Of a DNA stretch of 36,116 bases, positions 8,614-17,851 are shown one piece after another (the first letter of the stretch is position 1; each line of letters starts with the position of its first letter). The DNA is taken from NCBI GenBank assembly GCA_937862805.1, contig CALMDO010000182.1, positions 1-36,116 on the forward strand. The letters run 5' to 3'. Position numbers and translations under genes: made by a program. Origin of the DNA: an uncultured Bacteroidota bacterium (GTDB taxonomy: Bacteria; Bacteroidota; Bacteroidia; Bacteroidales; FEN-979). The notes under the pieces are model-generated. The model worked only from the letters and a program-made list of their open reading frames with translations, was not told the origin of the DNA and searched no databases.

Positions 8614-8649
8614 CTGCAAAAATTTTTCCGGCCGGAAACTTTTTTGCAG
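8614..8649. repeat. 36-bp near-perfect palindrome in the porP/porU divergent gap
   Basis: The two 18-bp arms match except at two positions per arm (32 of 36 bases symmetric). The core TTTCCGGCCGGAAA is a perfect 14-bp palindrome, flanked symmetrically by CTGCAAAAA and TTTTTGCAG. It ends 34 nt before the porU start codon. It can be an operator for a dimeric regulator, or fold as a strong hairpin in a transcript. There is no U-tract beyond the stem, and both neighbours point away from it, which argues against a terminator. Confidence 0.85.
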
Positions 8650-8683
8650 TCCCTCTTGTCTTAATGTAATATGGATCGAATCT

Positions 8684-11600
8684 ATGAATAACTGCTATAC
8701 TTCCCCGGTCGTTTATTGGATTGTTCTTCTCTTTCTGACCTTTTCGATACAAGCACAGCAGGTGGTGGTAAAAGAAGCTGTCATTGACTGGGATCCTCCC
8801 GAAACTTGCGGCAATCAACCGGGCAGCGCTATGATCCTCACATTCCAGGGCTCCGTTACCCGTGCCGATTTCGGATTGCTTCCATTCTGGAACTGGTCTT
8901 TCATCAGTGAATCGGCTGAAGAGGAGATCATCCACATCACCCTCGGGAACCTTGTTTTTGAACCCGTCCCTGTCGATCCGGAACATCCCTTGCAGGATCA
9001 ATTCAGGATCCCCGATTCTATAACCTTCATTACAGGGCTCTCCATTCAGCGAAAAATGCCACGGATGACCATCTCCCTGTTGCCCCTGAGAGTAAACCCT
9101 GTAACCGGCCAACCGGAAAAGCTGACGTCATTCACCCTGGAAATGCTCCTTTCAAAAAAATCTTTTCCGGAAGGAAATCTGAAGGAGACGGTGGCCTATG
9201 CCGACCATTCGGTACTGGCCTCCGGGAAATGGTACAAATTTGCCATCACTTCAGGCGGAATTTGCCAACTGACATACGACGACCTGAAAAGCGCCGGGAT
9301 TGATGTGACCTCGATCAACCCTGTCAACCTGCGCATTTACGGCAATCAGGGTGGAATGCTCCCCGAAGCCAATGCAACGGAAAGAATTGATGATCTGCGC
9401 GAAAACGCAATCTATGTTTCAGGAGAGCAGGATGGGCGCTTTGATCCCGGGGATTACATCCTTTTCTATGGACAGTCACCCGATACCTGGAGCTATACCT
9501 CTTCTGACCAACTTTTTCATCATAAAAAGAACATCTACGCCGATCAAACCTGCTATTTTTTAAATTTCGATCTGGGAGCAGGCAAACGCATTGCCGACCT
9601 GCCCTCATCCACCGCGCAGCCCACCGTATACATCGACCGTTTCAACGACTACGCCTTTTATGAAAAGGAGGATCTGAATTTTATCAAATCGGGAAAAGAC
9701 TGGTGGGATAACCAATCTTTTGAACTGACGCTGTCGCGCAACTACACCTTTACTTTTCCCAATATCGATACGGAAAGCCAGGCGGCGCTTACCGTTAAAG
9801 TCGCCGCCAGGTCGCTCATCACCAGTTCCTGGTTTGTCGCTTCGGTGGATGGCCGGAAATTATTGACCCTGGAGATCGACCATACCACTTCGGGCTATGA
9901 AAGCGATTATGCAAAGGAAAACCAGGGTACCGCAACCTTTACACCGAAAAGCCAGGTGCTGACAACCAATTTGCTTTACAATAAATCATCCGGTTCGATC
10001 GGGTATCTTAACTACCTGGAAATCAATGCAACACGAATGTTGGTCCAATCCGGTTCCCAGATGCCTTTCCGGTCGGCAAAATCGGTCATGACAGGAGGCA
10101 TTGCGGAGTATTCGCTGACCGGTAACGGGCAGAACCTGCAGATCTGGGACGTTACCACCACCGGGGAGGCTCGCCGTCTGGTTCCTGAAAAATTCGGGAA
10201 CAACTATACCTTCAGGATTGAATCGGGTATGCTCAGGGAATTCATCTCTTTCGATGGCAGTACTTACATCAAACCCGTCTTCGCGGGAACTGTCGCGAAC
10301 CAGGACCTTCACGCAACCCTTCCGGTCGATTACATCATGGTGGTCCATCCCGATTTTCTTCCTGAAGCGCAGCGGCTGGCAGCTTTTCACGAACAATATT
10401 CCGGGCTCTCCACCTTCATCACTACACCCCAGCTGATCTATAACGAGTTTTCCTGCGGGTCACAGGATATAACAGCGATCCGCGATTTTGTAAGAATGAT
10501 GTACAACAGGGCGCTACCCGGTGAGGAACCGCGTTACCTGTTACTTTTCGGAGATGCTTCCTACGATTACAAAAACAGGGTACAGAACAACACTAATTTC
10601 GTTCCGGCTTTTGAATCGGCAAACTCCCTTGCTCCCGACAAATCTTTTGTTTCCGATGATTACTTCGTTTTGTTGGACCCCAATGAAGGACAGGCCGCCA
10701 CCGGCGATCTGGATATGGGCGTAGGACGGCTACCTGTCTCCACCCTGGCGGAAGCCACTGCCATCGTCAACAAGATCCTTCACTATTGTTCCAATTCCGA
10801 TTCAGTAAAGAACGATTGGAGAAATGTTGTGACTTTCGTGGCGGATGATCAAAACGAAGGGGGCAATTTGTTCGTGAAGGATTCAGAAATATTGGCAGCG
10901 ATCATCGATACAAGCAATCTTTCCTGCAATATCGATAAGATCTATTCGGATGCCTACACCATGGTCAGTACACCCGGAGGCAACCGGTACCCGGAAGTCA
11001 ATGAGGTCATCAATAAAAGAGTCACCAGGGGAAGCCTGATCATGAATTATGTGGGGCACGGGGGTGAAGTAGGATGGGCCCATGAAAGAATATTGGAAGT
11101 TGCCGACATCAAGGGATGGAGGAATCTGGACAACCTGCCTGTCTTCGTGACTGCAACCTGTGAATTCAGCCGTTTCGACGATCCCGAACGAACCTCAGCC
11201 GGAGAATGGGTCTTCCTCAATGAAAACGGCGGAGGAGTAGCGCTCTTTACTACTTCCCGGCTGACTTACGCCGGTACGAACAGGTCGCTGCTGATCAATT
11301 TTTATAAGAGCATTTTCAGGAAAAACAATGGAACTTACCTGAAACTGGGGGATCTCCTGATGGCGGCAAAATACGGGATGGGTTCCTATGCCAACATCCA
11401 TTCGTTTGTCCTGTTGGGTGATCCCGCGATTCAAATGGCCTATCCCGAACTCAGGGTTGTAACCACCTCCATCAACGGCCAACCCCCGTCAAATATACCG
11501 GATACCCTTAAAGCCCTTTCGGAAATCACCATCACCGGAGCAGTACTGAATCCGGATGGAACAGTCGCCAGCGACTTTTCCGGGACCGTCTTCCCGACGG

Positions 11601-12529
11601 TATACGATAAGTCGGTAGAAGTGTGGACCAAAGCCAATTATGGGTTGGATGAAAAGTATCCTTTCTGGCTCAGGAAAAATCCTGTTTACAAAGGGAAAGT
11701 ACAGGTGACCCATGGCCTTTTCTCTTTTACCTTCATTGTTCCGAAAGACATAGCTTATCAGTACGGGATCGGCAAAATCAGTTATTATGCCCGTAGCCCG
11801 GAAACCGATGCGCAGGGGTACGATGAAAACATCCAGGTAGGTGGGTACAATGCTTCTGCTACTCCTGATGATACAGGACCAGCCATCCGCCTCTTTCTGA
11901 ACGACCGGAGCTTCCTCTCAGGTGGAATCACCGGACCCTCTCCCGTGTTGTTTGCCGACGTCAGCGATTCATCCGGGATCAATACGGTGGGAAACGGCAT
12001 CGGTCATGATCTGACCGCCGTACTCGACGGGAAAAACTCCGATCCGTTGATCCTGAATGATTATTATGTTTCCAACCTCAACACTTTTAAAAGCGGTACC
12101 ATTGCCTATCCCATGTCAACACTGGCTGAAGGCGAACACAGCCTGACCCTCAAAGTCTGGGATGTCTATGACAACTCTTCGGAAGCCGGGATCACTTTCG
12201 TGGTGGTCAATTCTACTGAATTTGCTTTCTCGCACCTGATCAATTATCCAAACCCGATGCGCGATCAGACTACATTTTCATGGGAAACCAATCAGGTGAA
12301 CCAACCGTTGGAAGTTGAAATTACCATCTATACCCTGGATGGCAACAGGGTTAAGACCATCCGCCAGACCATCTACAGTCAGAGTTTCCGTAATACGATG
12401 TTCCAATGGGACGGAACCCTTGATAACGGTCAGAAAGTCTCTTCGGGAATATATGTCTATCGGCTTCAGGCTATGTTACCAGATGGGACGGCAAAGCACC
12501 TTACCTCCAAATTGGTAGTGATTCGCTAA
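8684..12529 (+). CDS. porU: Type IX secretion system sortase PorU (first copy, full length)
   Basis: A 1281-aa secreted C25 (gingipain-like) cysteine protease family sortase that cleaves the C-terminal signal of T9SS cargo at the cell surface and joins the cargo to lipopolysaccharide, acting with PorV. Seen: signal peptide MNNCYTSPVVYWIVLLFLTFSIQAQ, an N-terminal domain (about 25-165) absent from the second copy, a beta-rich region from GKWYKFAITSGG (about 183), the C25 domain (about 548-910) with catalytic-type His792 in NYVGHGGEVGW and Cys826 in TATCEFSRFD, and a PorU-type C-terminal domain (NYPNPMRDQTTF..., about 1186-1281) ending in KLVVIR. Length is about normal for PorU. It is followed after 27 nt by a paralog and then porV; porU-porV adjacency is established in Flavobacterium. 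Confidence 0.95.
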   Translation: MNNCYTSPVVYWIVLLFLTFSIQAQQVVVKEAVIDWDPPETCGNQPGSAMILTFQGSVTRADFGLLPFWNWSFISESAEEEIIHITLGNLVFEPVPVDPEHPLQDQFRIPDSITFITGLSIQRKMPRMTISLLPLRVNPVTGQPEKLTSFTLEMLLSKKSFPEGNLKETVAYADHSVLASGKWYKFAITSGGICQLTYDDLKSAGIDVTSINPVNLRIYGNQGGMLPEANATERIDDLRENAIYVSGEQDGRFDPGDYILFYGQSPDTWSYTSSDQLFHHKKNIYADQTCYFLNFDLGAGKRIADLPSSTAQPTVYIDRFNDYAFYEKEDLNFIKSGKDWWDNQSFELTLSRNYTFTFPNIDTESQAALTVKVAARSLITSSWFVASVDGRKLLTLEIDHTTSGYESDYAKENQGTATFTPKSQVLTTNLLYNKSSGSIGYLNYLEINATRMLVQSGSQMPFRSAKSVMTGGIAEYSLTGNGQNLQIWDVTTTGEARRLVPEKFGNNYTFRIESGMLREFISFDGSTYIKPVFAGTVANQDLHATLPVDYIMVVHPDFLPEAQRLAAFHEQYSGLSTFITTPQLIYNEFSCGSQDITAIRDFVRMMYNRALPGEEPRYLLLFGDASYDYKNRVQNNTNFVPAFESANSLAPDKSFVSDDYFVLLDPNEGQAATGDLDMGVGRLPVSTLAEATAIVNKILHYCSNSDSVKNDWRNVVTFVADDQNEGGNLFVKDSEILAAIIDTSNLSCNIDKIYSDAYTMVSTPGGNRYPEVNEVINKRVTRGSLIMNYVGHGGEVGWAHERILEVADIKGWRNLDNLPVFVTATCEFSRFDDPERTSAGEWVFLNENGGGVALFTTSRLTYAGTNRSLLINFYKSIFRKNNGTYLKLGDLLMAAKYGMGSYANIHSFVLLGDPAIQMAYPELRVVTTSINGQPPSNIPDTLKALSEITITGAVLNPDGTVASDFSGTVFPTVYDKSVEVWTKANYGLDEKYPFWLRKNPVYKGKVQVTHGLFSFTFIVPKDIAYQYGIGKISYYARSPETDAQGYDENIQVGGYNASATPDDTGPAIRLFLNDRSFLSGGITGPSPVLFADVSDSSGINTVGNGIGHDLTAVLDGKNSDPLILNDYYVSNLNTFKSGTIAYPMSTLAEGEHSLTLKVWDVYDNSSEAGITFVVVNSTEFAFSHLINYPNPMRDQTTFSWETNQVNQPLEVEITIYTLDGNRVKTIRQTIYSQSFRNTMFQWDGTLDNGQKVSSGIYVYRLQAMLPDGTAKHLTSKLVVIR

Positions 12530-12542
12530 AACTGTACTTTTA
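12512..12542 (+). promoter_or_regulatory. Possible promoter of the second porU copy
   Basis: TTG (12512-12514), 20 nt, TACTTTTA (12535-12542); the last base of the -7 box deviates from TAnnTTTG. It lies across the end of the first porU and the 27-nt gap. The second copy could therefore be expressed apart from the first. Confidence 0.45.
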
Positions 12543-12556
12543 CATTTTTTTTATCC

Positions 12557-15500
12557 ATGCGCCTTCGCTCTGGTTTTTTACTTCTGATTCTGGTCTTCCT
12601 CCTTTTACTACCGATTATATCCAACGCGGCAGGTGAAAGAAAAGCCCATTCGGTACTGGCTACCGGTGAATGGTACAAAATTGCCGTGATGAATTCCGGG
12701 ATTCACAAACTCACCGGCGCTGACCTCATGGCAATGGGTATCGATCTGTTTGCAGTGAACCCGGCCAACCTAAGGCTTTTCGGAAACGGAGGGGGAATGC
12801 TCCCCGAATCCAACGCGGCAGAAAGAGCCGATGACCTCCTCGAAAACCCGGTAGCGCTCTTCGACGGAGGCGATGGCCGCTTCGATCCCGACGATTACCT
12901 GCTGTTCTATGGTGAATCACCAGACCAATGGATTTTTGATGCCTCTACACGGTATTTCAACCATCAGAAAAACCTCTATTCCGATACCACTTTTTATTTC
13001 CTGAACCTGGGATCAACGCCGGGAAAAAGGGTACAAAACCTCCCTTCGACCACGGAAACCCCCAATTATTTTGCCACGACCTTCAACACTTATACTGTTC
13101 ACGAAACTGACTCGCTAAACCTCATCAAATCAGGAAAGGAATGGTATGGAGAAATCTTCGACAACACCCATTCCATCAGGGAATTCCCATTTATATTGAC
13201 CGATATTGATTCCCTTTTTCCCTTGCGCCTTAGAACAGCCGTTGCGACCAAAGCCCCTAACGTCAGCTATTTTGTCATCTTTTCCAATGGACGGAGAATC
13301 GACTCGGTCAAAGTCGACGCAACCAGTCCGGGTGACATATCATGGTTCGGGAAACAAAAAGTTAAACTCTCCATGATCGGCTTTCCTGATGAAGACCAAC
13401 GACTTACTCTTCAGTACAAATTGCCTGTCTCCAACGCCTTGGGCTGGTTGAATTATTTGGAAATCAATTATGTAAGAAAACTTATCTGGAGGGCTCCGCA
13501 AATGGAATTCAGAAATACTGCAGGTTACGGGCCCGATATGATCACGCAATATTACCTCCAAAAGGCTCATTCACAGATCACCATCTGGGATGTGACAAAC
13601 ATTGCTGCCATACGACAATTAGAGACCACCCTGACCGACAGCCTGATGATCTTCAGACAAGCGACTGACAGCCTGCGCCAGTTCATCGCCTTCGACGGTT
13701 CTTTTTATTACCCGGTGATTCCCCTCGGGAAAATTCCAAACCAGGATCTGCATGGATTAGCAAGCCCTCAACTGATCATTGTGACCCATCCTGCTTTTTT
13801 GGCCCAGGCTAACCGGTTGGCCGACTTTCATACAAGGGAAAACGAGCTGACCGTGCAGGTTGTGACCACCGGGACGGTGTATAACGAATTCGGCGGAGGC
13901 AGTCCTGACGCCACAGCCATCCGCGATTTAGTCAGGTTCTTTTATGAAAAAGCCGATTCTTTGTCGCGCCCCCGCTACCTTTTACTGATGGGCGACGGAT
14001 CGTACGACCCAAAAAACCGCATTCCGGGAAACAATAACTTCATACCTACTTTTCAATCGACAGAATCTTTGTCACATACCGGAAGTTTCGTAACCGACGA
14101 TTATTACGGAATCCTCGATGAACCTTATGGACAGGAAGCCAACGGCCCCATCCGGATCGGGATCGGCCGGTTTCCGGTGAGCGATACCGTGACAGCCAAC
14201 GTAATGGTGAACAAGATCATCCATTATTCCGATCACGCGTTCCCGATTACTTCCGATTGGCGCAACACCATCACTTTTGTAGCCGATGATGAAAACCGGA
14301 ACCTCCATTTTCAACAGGCAGAAAAACTGGCTGCCATCGTTGATACCGCCTATCCCGTTTTTAACCTTAATAAGATTTATTTTGACGCCTATCAGCGAAC
14401 ACAGATTCCGGGAGGATACCGTTTCCCGGATGCCACGAAAGCTTTGAATGATGCAGTGGAAAAGGGTTCTTTGATCGTCAATTACACCGGACACGGAGGC
14501 GAAGCAGGATGGGGATATGAACAGGTTTTGACCCTGGCCGACATCGACAGTTGGACCAATGCCGATAAACTCCCGGTTTTCTTTACCGCTACCTGTGAAT
14601 TCAGCCGGTTTGATAATCCCGAACGCTACACTGCAGGTGAAAAGGTGATCCTTCATCCGGGAGGAGGGGCTGTTGCCCTCTTTTCAACCACCCGCCTGGC
14701 CTACGCGGGATATAACATCAAACTGAATATCAGCTTCTTACAGCACCTGATGGACCGGGATCAGGAAGGAAAATACCTCCGGATGGGTGACCTGATCCTG
14801 TTATCGAAAAACCTCAACGGAAACATTCCCCAGCTCAAAAACTTTGTCCTGCTGGGCGATCCTGCCCAACATCTGGCTTTTCCACAATACAATGTCAGAA
14901 CTGTCTCCATCAACGATGAGGCCGTCAACCAGCCGGATACCGTACTGGGTTTATCGACGGTGACGGTTAAAGGATTGGTTGAAGACATTGCGGGACAGCC
15001 TGTTACAAACTTCAATGGAACGTTGACAGCCAAGGTTTATGACAAACCGGTGACCTATTCCACCCTGGGAAACATTCCTCCGCCTGAGACCTATCCCGAA
15101 CCTTTTACAGCCCGGAACTCCCTTCTTTTTAAAGGGTACGCACCGGTGGACCAGGGGGCGTTTACCTTCTCTTTTGTGGTTCCCAAAGGAATTGCACTGC
15201 AGTTCGGCAAAGGGAAACTCAGCTATTATGCCCGGGATGACCAGGCGGATGCAGCAGGATATTGCGACCAGATCATCGTAGGAGGCAGTGACCCTCAAAT
15301 CGACCCTGAGAATGAAGGACCTTCTATCGCCTTGTACATGGACAACAGGGATTTCCAAAACGGTGGCAGAACCAGCATCCAGCCCGTGCTTTTAGCCGAT
15401 CTGTACGACACCAACGGAATCAATTTCACCGGGTTGGGAATCGGTCATGAAATTGAAGCGGTGCTGGATCATGACCGGGCGCATGCGGTGGTGCTGAATG

Positions 15501-15973
15501 ACCAATACACCCCTGATTTCAACTCCTACACGCGAGGTTCGTTGAGCTGGCAATTGGAGGAGCTTACGCAAGGCATTCATACGCTCACGCTGAAAGCCTG
15601 GGATTTGTTCAACAATTCATCAGAAAAAGAGATCTCTTTCTACGTCTTCCCCCAAAGTACCATTACTGTCAAACAGGTGATGAACATTCCCAATCCTGTC
15701 AGGGATCACACGTGGTTTATCTTTCAACCTGAAACCAGCATCCAGGGGGATCTGGAGGTAAGAATCACCATCTATGATATAACCGGCCGGCCTGTTCATA
15801 CCCTTGAAGGGAAAGTGGAGGAGGTCGGCAACGGGCCCGCAAAATTTTACTGGAATGGTACAACCAACGCAGGTACAGTACTGAGAAATGGAGTTTATCC
15901 GTATAAACTGACCTTTAGGGGAAGTGACGGAAGTTACACCGAAATCTCTCAAAAATTGTTAATTCTCCGGTGA
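12557..15973 (+). CDS. PorU-like sortase, tandem paralog lacking the N-terminal domain
   Basis: An 1138-aa homolog of the gene just upstream. Signal peptide MRLRSGFLLLILVFLLLLPIISNA is followed almost at once by ERKAHSVLATGEWYKIAVMNSGIHKL, which aligns with residues about 170-200 of copy 1; so the N-terminal ~140 aa domain of copy 1 is missing. The C25 domain (about 405-765) keeps His646 (NYTGHGGEAGW) and Cys680 (TATCEFSRFD) with the same 34-residue spacing as copy 1, so it looks catalytically intact. The PorU-type C-terminal domain (NIPNPVRDHTWF... to KLLILR) is present. It is followed by porV. It is not a frameshifted half of copy 1, since each protein has the whole core. Whether it is a second sortase, a substrate-specific one, or an accessory subunit is open. 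Confidence 0.9.
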   Translation: MRLRSGFLLLILVFLLLLPIISNAAGERKAHSVLATGEWYKIAVMNSGIHKLTGADLMAMGIDLFAVNPANLRLFGNGGGMLPESNAAERADDLLENPVALFDGGDGRFDPDDYLLFYGESPDQWIFDASTRYFNHQKNLYSDTTFYFLNLGSTPGKRVQNLPSTTETPNYFATTFNTYTVHETDSLNLIKSGKEWYGEIFDNTHSIREFPFILTDIDSLFPLRLRTAVATKAPNVSYFVIFSNGRRIDSVKVDATSPGDISWFGKQKVKLSMIGFPDEDQRLTLQYKLPVSNALGWLNYLEINYVRKLIWRAPQMEFRNTAGYGPDMITQYYLQKAHSQITIWDVTNIAAIRQLETTLTDSLMIFRQATDSLRQFIAFDGSFYYPVIPLGKIPNQDLHGLASPQLIIVTHPAFLAQANRLADFHTRENELTVQVVTTGTVYNEFGGGSPDATAIRDLVRFFYEKADSLSRPRYLLLMGDGSYDPKNRIPGNNNFIPTFQSTESLSHTGSFVTDDYYGILDEPYGQEANGPIRIGIGRFPVSDTVTANVMVNKIIHYSDHAFPITSDWRNTITFVADDENRNLHFQQAEKLAAIVDTAYPVFNLNKIYFDAYQRTQIPGGYRFPDATKALNDAVEKGSLIVNYTGHGGEAGWGYEQVLTLADIDSWTNADKLPVFFTATCEFSRFDNPERYTAGEKVILHPGGGAVALFSTTRLAYAGYNIKLNISFLQHLMDRDQEGKYLRMGDLILLSKNLNGNIPQLKNFVLLGDPAQHLAFPQYNVRTVSINDEAVNQPDTVLGLSTVTVKGLVEDIAGQPVTNFNGTLTAKVYDKPVTYSTLGNIPPPETYPEPFTARNSLLFKGYAPVDQGAFTFSFVVPKGIALQFGKGKLSYYARDDQADAAGYCDQIIVGGSDPQIDPENEGPSIALYMDNRDFQNGGRTSIQPVLLADLYDTNGINFTGLGIGHEIEAVLDHDRAHAVVLNDQYTPDFNSYTRGSLSWQLEELTQGIHTLTLKAWDLFNNSSEKEISFYVFPQSTITVKQVMNIPNPVRDHTWFIFQPETSIQGDLEVRITIYDITGRPVHTLEGKVEEVGNGPAKFYWNGTTNAGTVLRNGVYPYKLTFRGSDGSYTEISQKLLILR

Positions 15974-16081
15974 TAGGTACAAAGAAAGGGTTATTTTTTT
16001 GATCCGGACAATATTGCCTTGCAGGTACCGTTATTTTTTGAATTCTTTGTTCATTGTAACACTAAACTTTTATAACAACCC

Positions 16082-17278
16082 ATGAAGATCCGCTTCCTCT
16101 TTCTGATTTCCTTAGTGATGATTTCGGCTACCCTCTTTGGGCAAGATACGGAACCCAATGATGGCAGTCGCGTTATTTCTACTGCTGTTCCTTTCCTTAC
16201 GATCGCCCCTGACGCCAGGGGAGGAGGGATGGGAGATGTCGGAGTAGCTACCTCCTCCGATGCCTATGCCATGTATTGGAACCCTGCAAAATATGCTTTC
16301 AGCGATAAGTCGTTCGGATTCGGAATCGGTTATGTACCCTGGCTGAGAGGTTTGGTCAACGATATCGGATTGGCTTCGCTCACCGGGTTCGGAAAGATCG
16401 GCGACAAACAGGCAGTCGCGGCCTCCCTGCGCTTCTTTTCGATGGGTTCGGTGATGTTTACGAATGATGTCGGACAGGAACTGGGGGAAGTAAAACCCAA
16501 TGAGTGGGCCATCGATGCAACGTACGCCAGAAAATTCTCGCAGGAATTCAGCGGCGCCGTTGCGGCCCGGTTCATCTATTCGAACCTGGTCCCGGTCAAT
16601 TATACCGCTTATGATGTTCGCCCCGGTACCTCTTTTGCGGCAGATGTGGCGATTTATTACCACCATGAAATGGATATCAACGGATTGAGTGGCGCTTCCA
16701 TCGATGCCGGGCTGGACATTTCCAATATCGGTGCAAAAATGTCGTACAGCAGCACTTCAGTCATCAAGGATTTTATTCCTACAACCCTGCGTATAGGCCC
16801 CTCCTTTACCATGGATATTGACGACTACAACCGCCTTTCTTTTGCAGTTGATTTTACCAAGTTGCTGGTGCCCACTCCGCCGGTCTATGCCATGGATTCA
16901 AGCGGGAACCCGATTGTCGGGCCGGATGGCAAAAAGGAGATCGAAAAGGGTTATGATCCTGACGTTTCCATTGTCAAAGGGATGATCCAGTCATTCTATG
17001 ATGCGCCTTACGGATTCAAGGAAGAACTTCAGGAGATCAACGTGGCAATCGCTGCAGAATATTGGTACAACAAACTGTTCGCGATTCGCGCAGGCTATTT
17101 TTATGAATCGAAATACAAGGGAAACCGCCAGTTTTTTACCCTTGGCGCCGGTTTACGTTATAATGTTTTCGGACTTGACTTCTCCTACCTGCTGCCCGTC
17201 CACAACAACAACCCCTTACAGAATACCCTTCAATTTACCCTGCTGTTCAATTTCGACAACAAGAAATCAGGTGGTTGA
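16082..17278 (+). CDS. porV: Type IX secretion system outer membrane protein PorV (LptO)
   Basis: A 398-aa FadL-like outer-membrane barrel: signal peptide MKIRFLFLISLVMISATLFGQ, then the PorV signature VISTAVPFLTIAPDARGGGMGDVGVATSSDAYAMYWNPAKYAF, and alternating beta strands to a final aromatic-rich strand (LQFTLLFNFDNKK). PorV collects cargo from the SprA translocon by binding the C-terminal domain and hands it to PorU. It lies 108 nt after the second porU copy, in the order porU-porU2-porV, suggesting one functional unit. I found no convincing promoter in the gap; it is AT-rich with TTTG-like words but no well-spaced pair. Confidence 0.95.
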   Translation: MKIRFLFLISLVMISATLFGQDTEPNDGSRVISTAVPFLTIAPDARGGGMGDVGVATSSDAYAMYWNPAKYAFSDKSFGFGIGYVPWLRGLVNDIGLASLTGFGKIGDKQAVAASLRFFSMGSVMFTNDVGQELGEVKPNEWAIDATYARKFSQEFSGAVAARFIYSNLVPVNYTAYDVRPGTSFAADVAIYYHHEMDINGLSGASIDAGLDISNIGAKMSYSSTSVIKDFIPTTLRIGPSFTMDIDDYNRLSFAVDFTKLLVPTPPVYAMDSSGNPIVGPDGKKEIEKGYDPDVSIVKGMIQSFYDAPYGFKEELQEINVAIAAEYWYNKLFAIRAGYFYESKYKGNRQFFTLGAGLRYNVFGLDFSYLLPVHNNNPLQNTLQFTLLFNFDNKKSGG

Positions 17279-17360
17279 TGAACCAACCTGTTAGTTCGGG
17301 TCAATTTTTATCAATCAACAGTATTAATCGGCTAATGGTTAAACAAGAAGCTGATATCCA

Positions 17361-17837
17361 ATGAATTTCAGAGTAGGTTTCGGATTTGATACCCATGCCC
17401 TGATCCCCGGATCGGGGCTGCGTTTGGGCGGGGTGACCATTCCATTTGACAAAACCTTCAAGGCCCATTCCGACGGCGATGTCCTGATTCATGCCATCAT
17501 CGACGGATTGCTTGGCGCAGCAGGATTGCCTGATATCGGAAACCAGTTTCCCGACACAGATCCGGCTTACAAAGGGATTGATAGCGCGATTCTTTTGAAG
17601 GAGACGATTGAAAGGATCACTGCCAGGGGTTTTTCAGTCGGGAACATCGATACCACCATCGTGCTTCAAAATCCGAAAATCGCCACCCGGATCCCCGCCA
17701 TCGTTGATACCCTTTCTAAAACCATGAACCTCGCCCCTGATTGCATCTCAGTAAAGGCCAAAACCAGCGAAAAACTAGGGTTTATAGGTCGTGAAGAAGG
17801 AGTGTCGGCCTATGCCGTGGTGCTTCTGACCCGGTAA
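17361..17837 (+). CDS. ispF: 2-C-methyl-D-erythritol 2,4-cyclodiphosphate synthase
   Basis: A 158-aa enzyme of the MEP isoprenoid pathway that cyclises CDP-ME-2-phosphate to MEcPP with release of CMP. Metal ligands are visible: D10 and H12 in GFGFDTHALIPG and H44 in AHSDGDVLIHAIIDGLLGAAGLPDIGNQFPDTD; the C-terminal KAKTSEKLGFIGREEGVSAYAV segment is also typical. Full length, with ATG at 17361. It lies 82 nt after porV on the same strand and converges on the next gene with a 14-nt gap. No other isoprenoid gene is in the window. Confidence 0.97.
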   Translation: MNFRVGFGFDTHALIPGSGLRLGGVTIPFDKTFKAHSDGDVLIHAIIDGLLGAAGLPDIGNQFPDTDPAYKGIDSAILLKETIERITARGFSVGNIDTTIVLQNPKIATRIPAIVDTLSKTMNLAPDCISVKAKTSEKLGFIGREEGVSAYAVVLLTR

Positions 17838-17851
17838 GCCTTATCCGAAGC

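Noticed and set aside
12530-12556. The two porU ORFs as one gene broken by a frameshift or stop
   Set aside because: Each ORF has its own signal peptide, full C25 domain with His/Cys and C-terminal domain; the second repeats the first rather than continuing it.
16021-16081. Promoter for porV
   Set aside because: TTTG words and AACTTTTA occur but not at a 19-21-nt spacing with a TAnnTTTG box, so I cannot support it.
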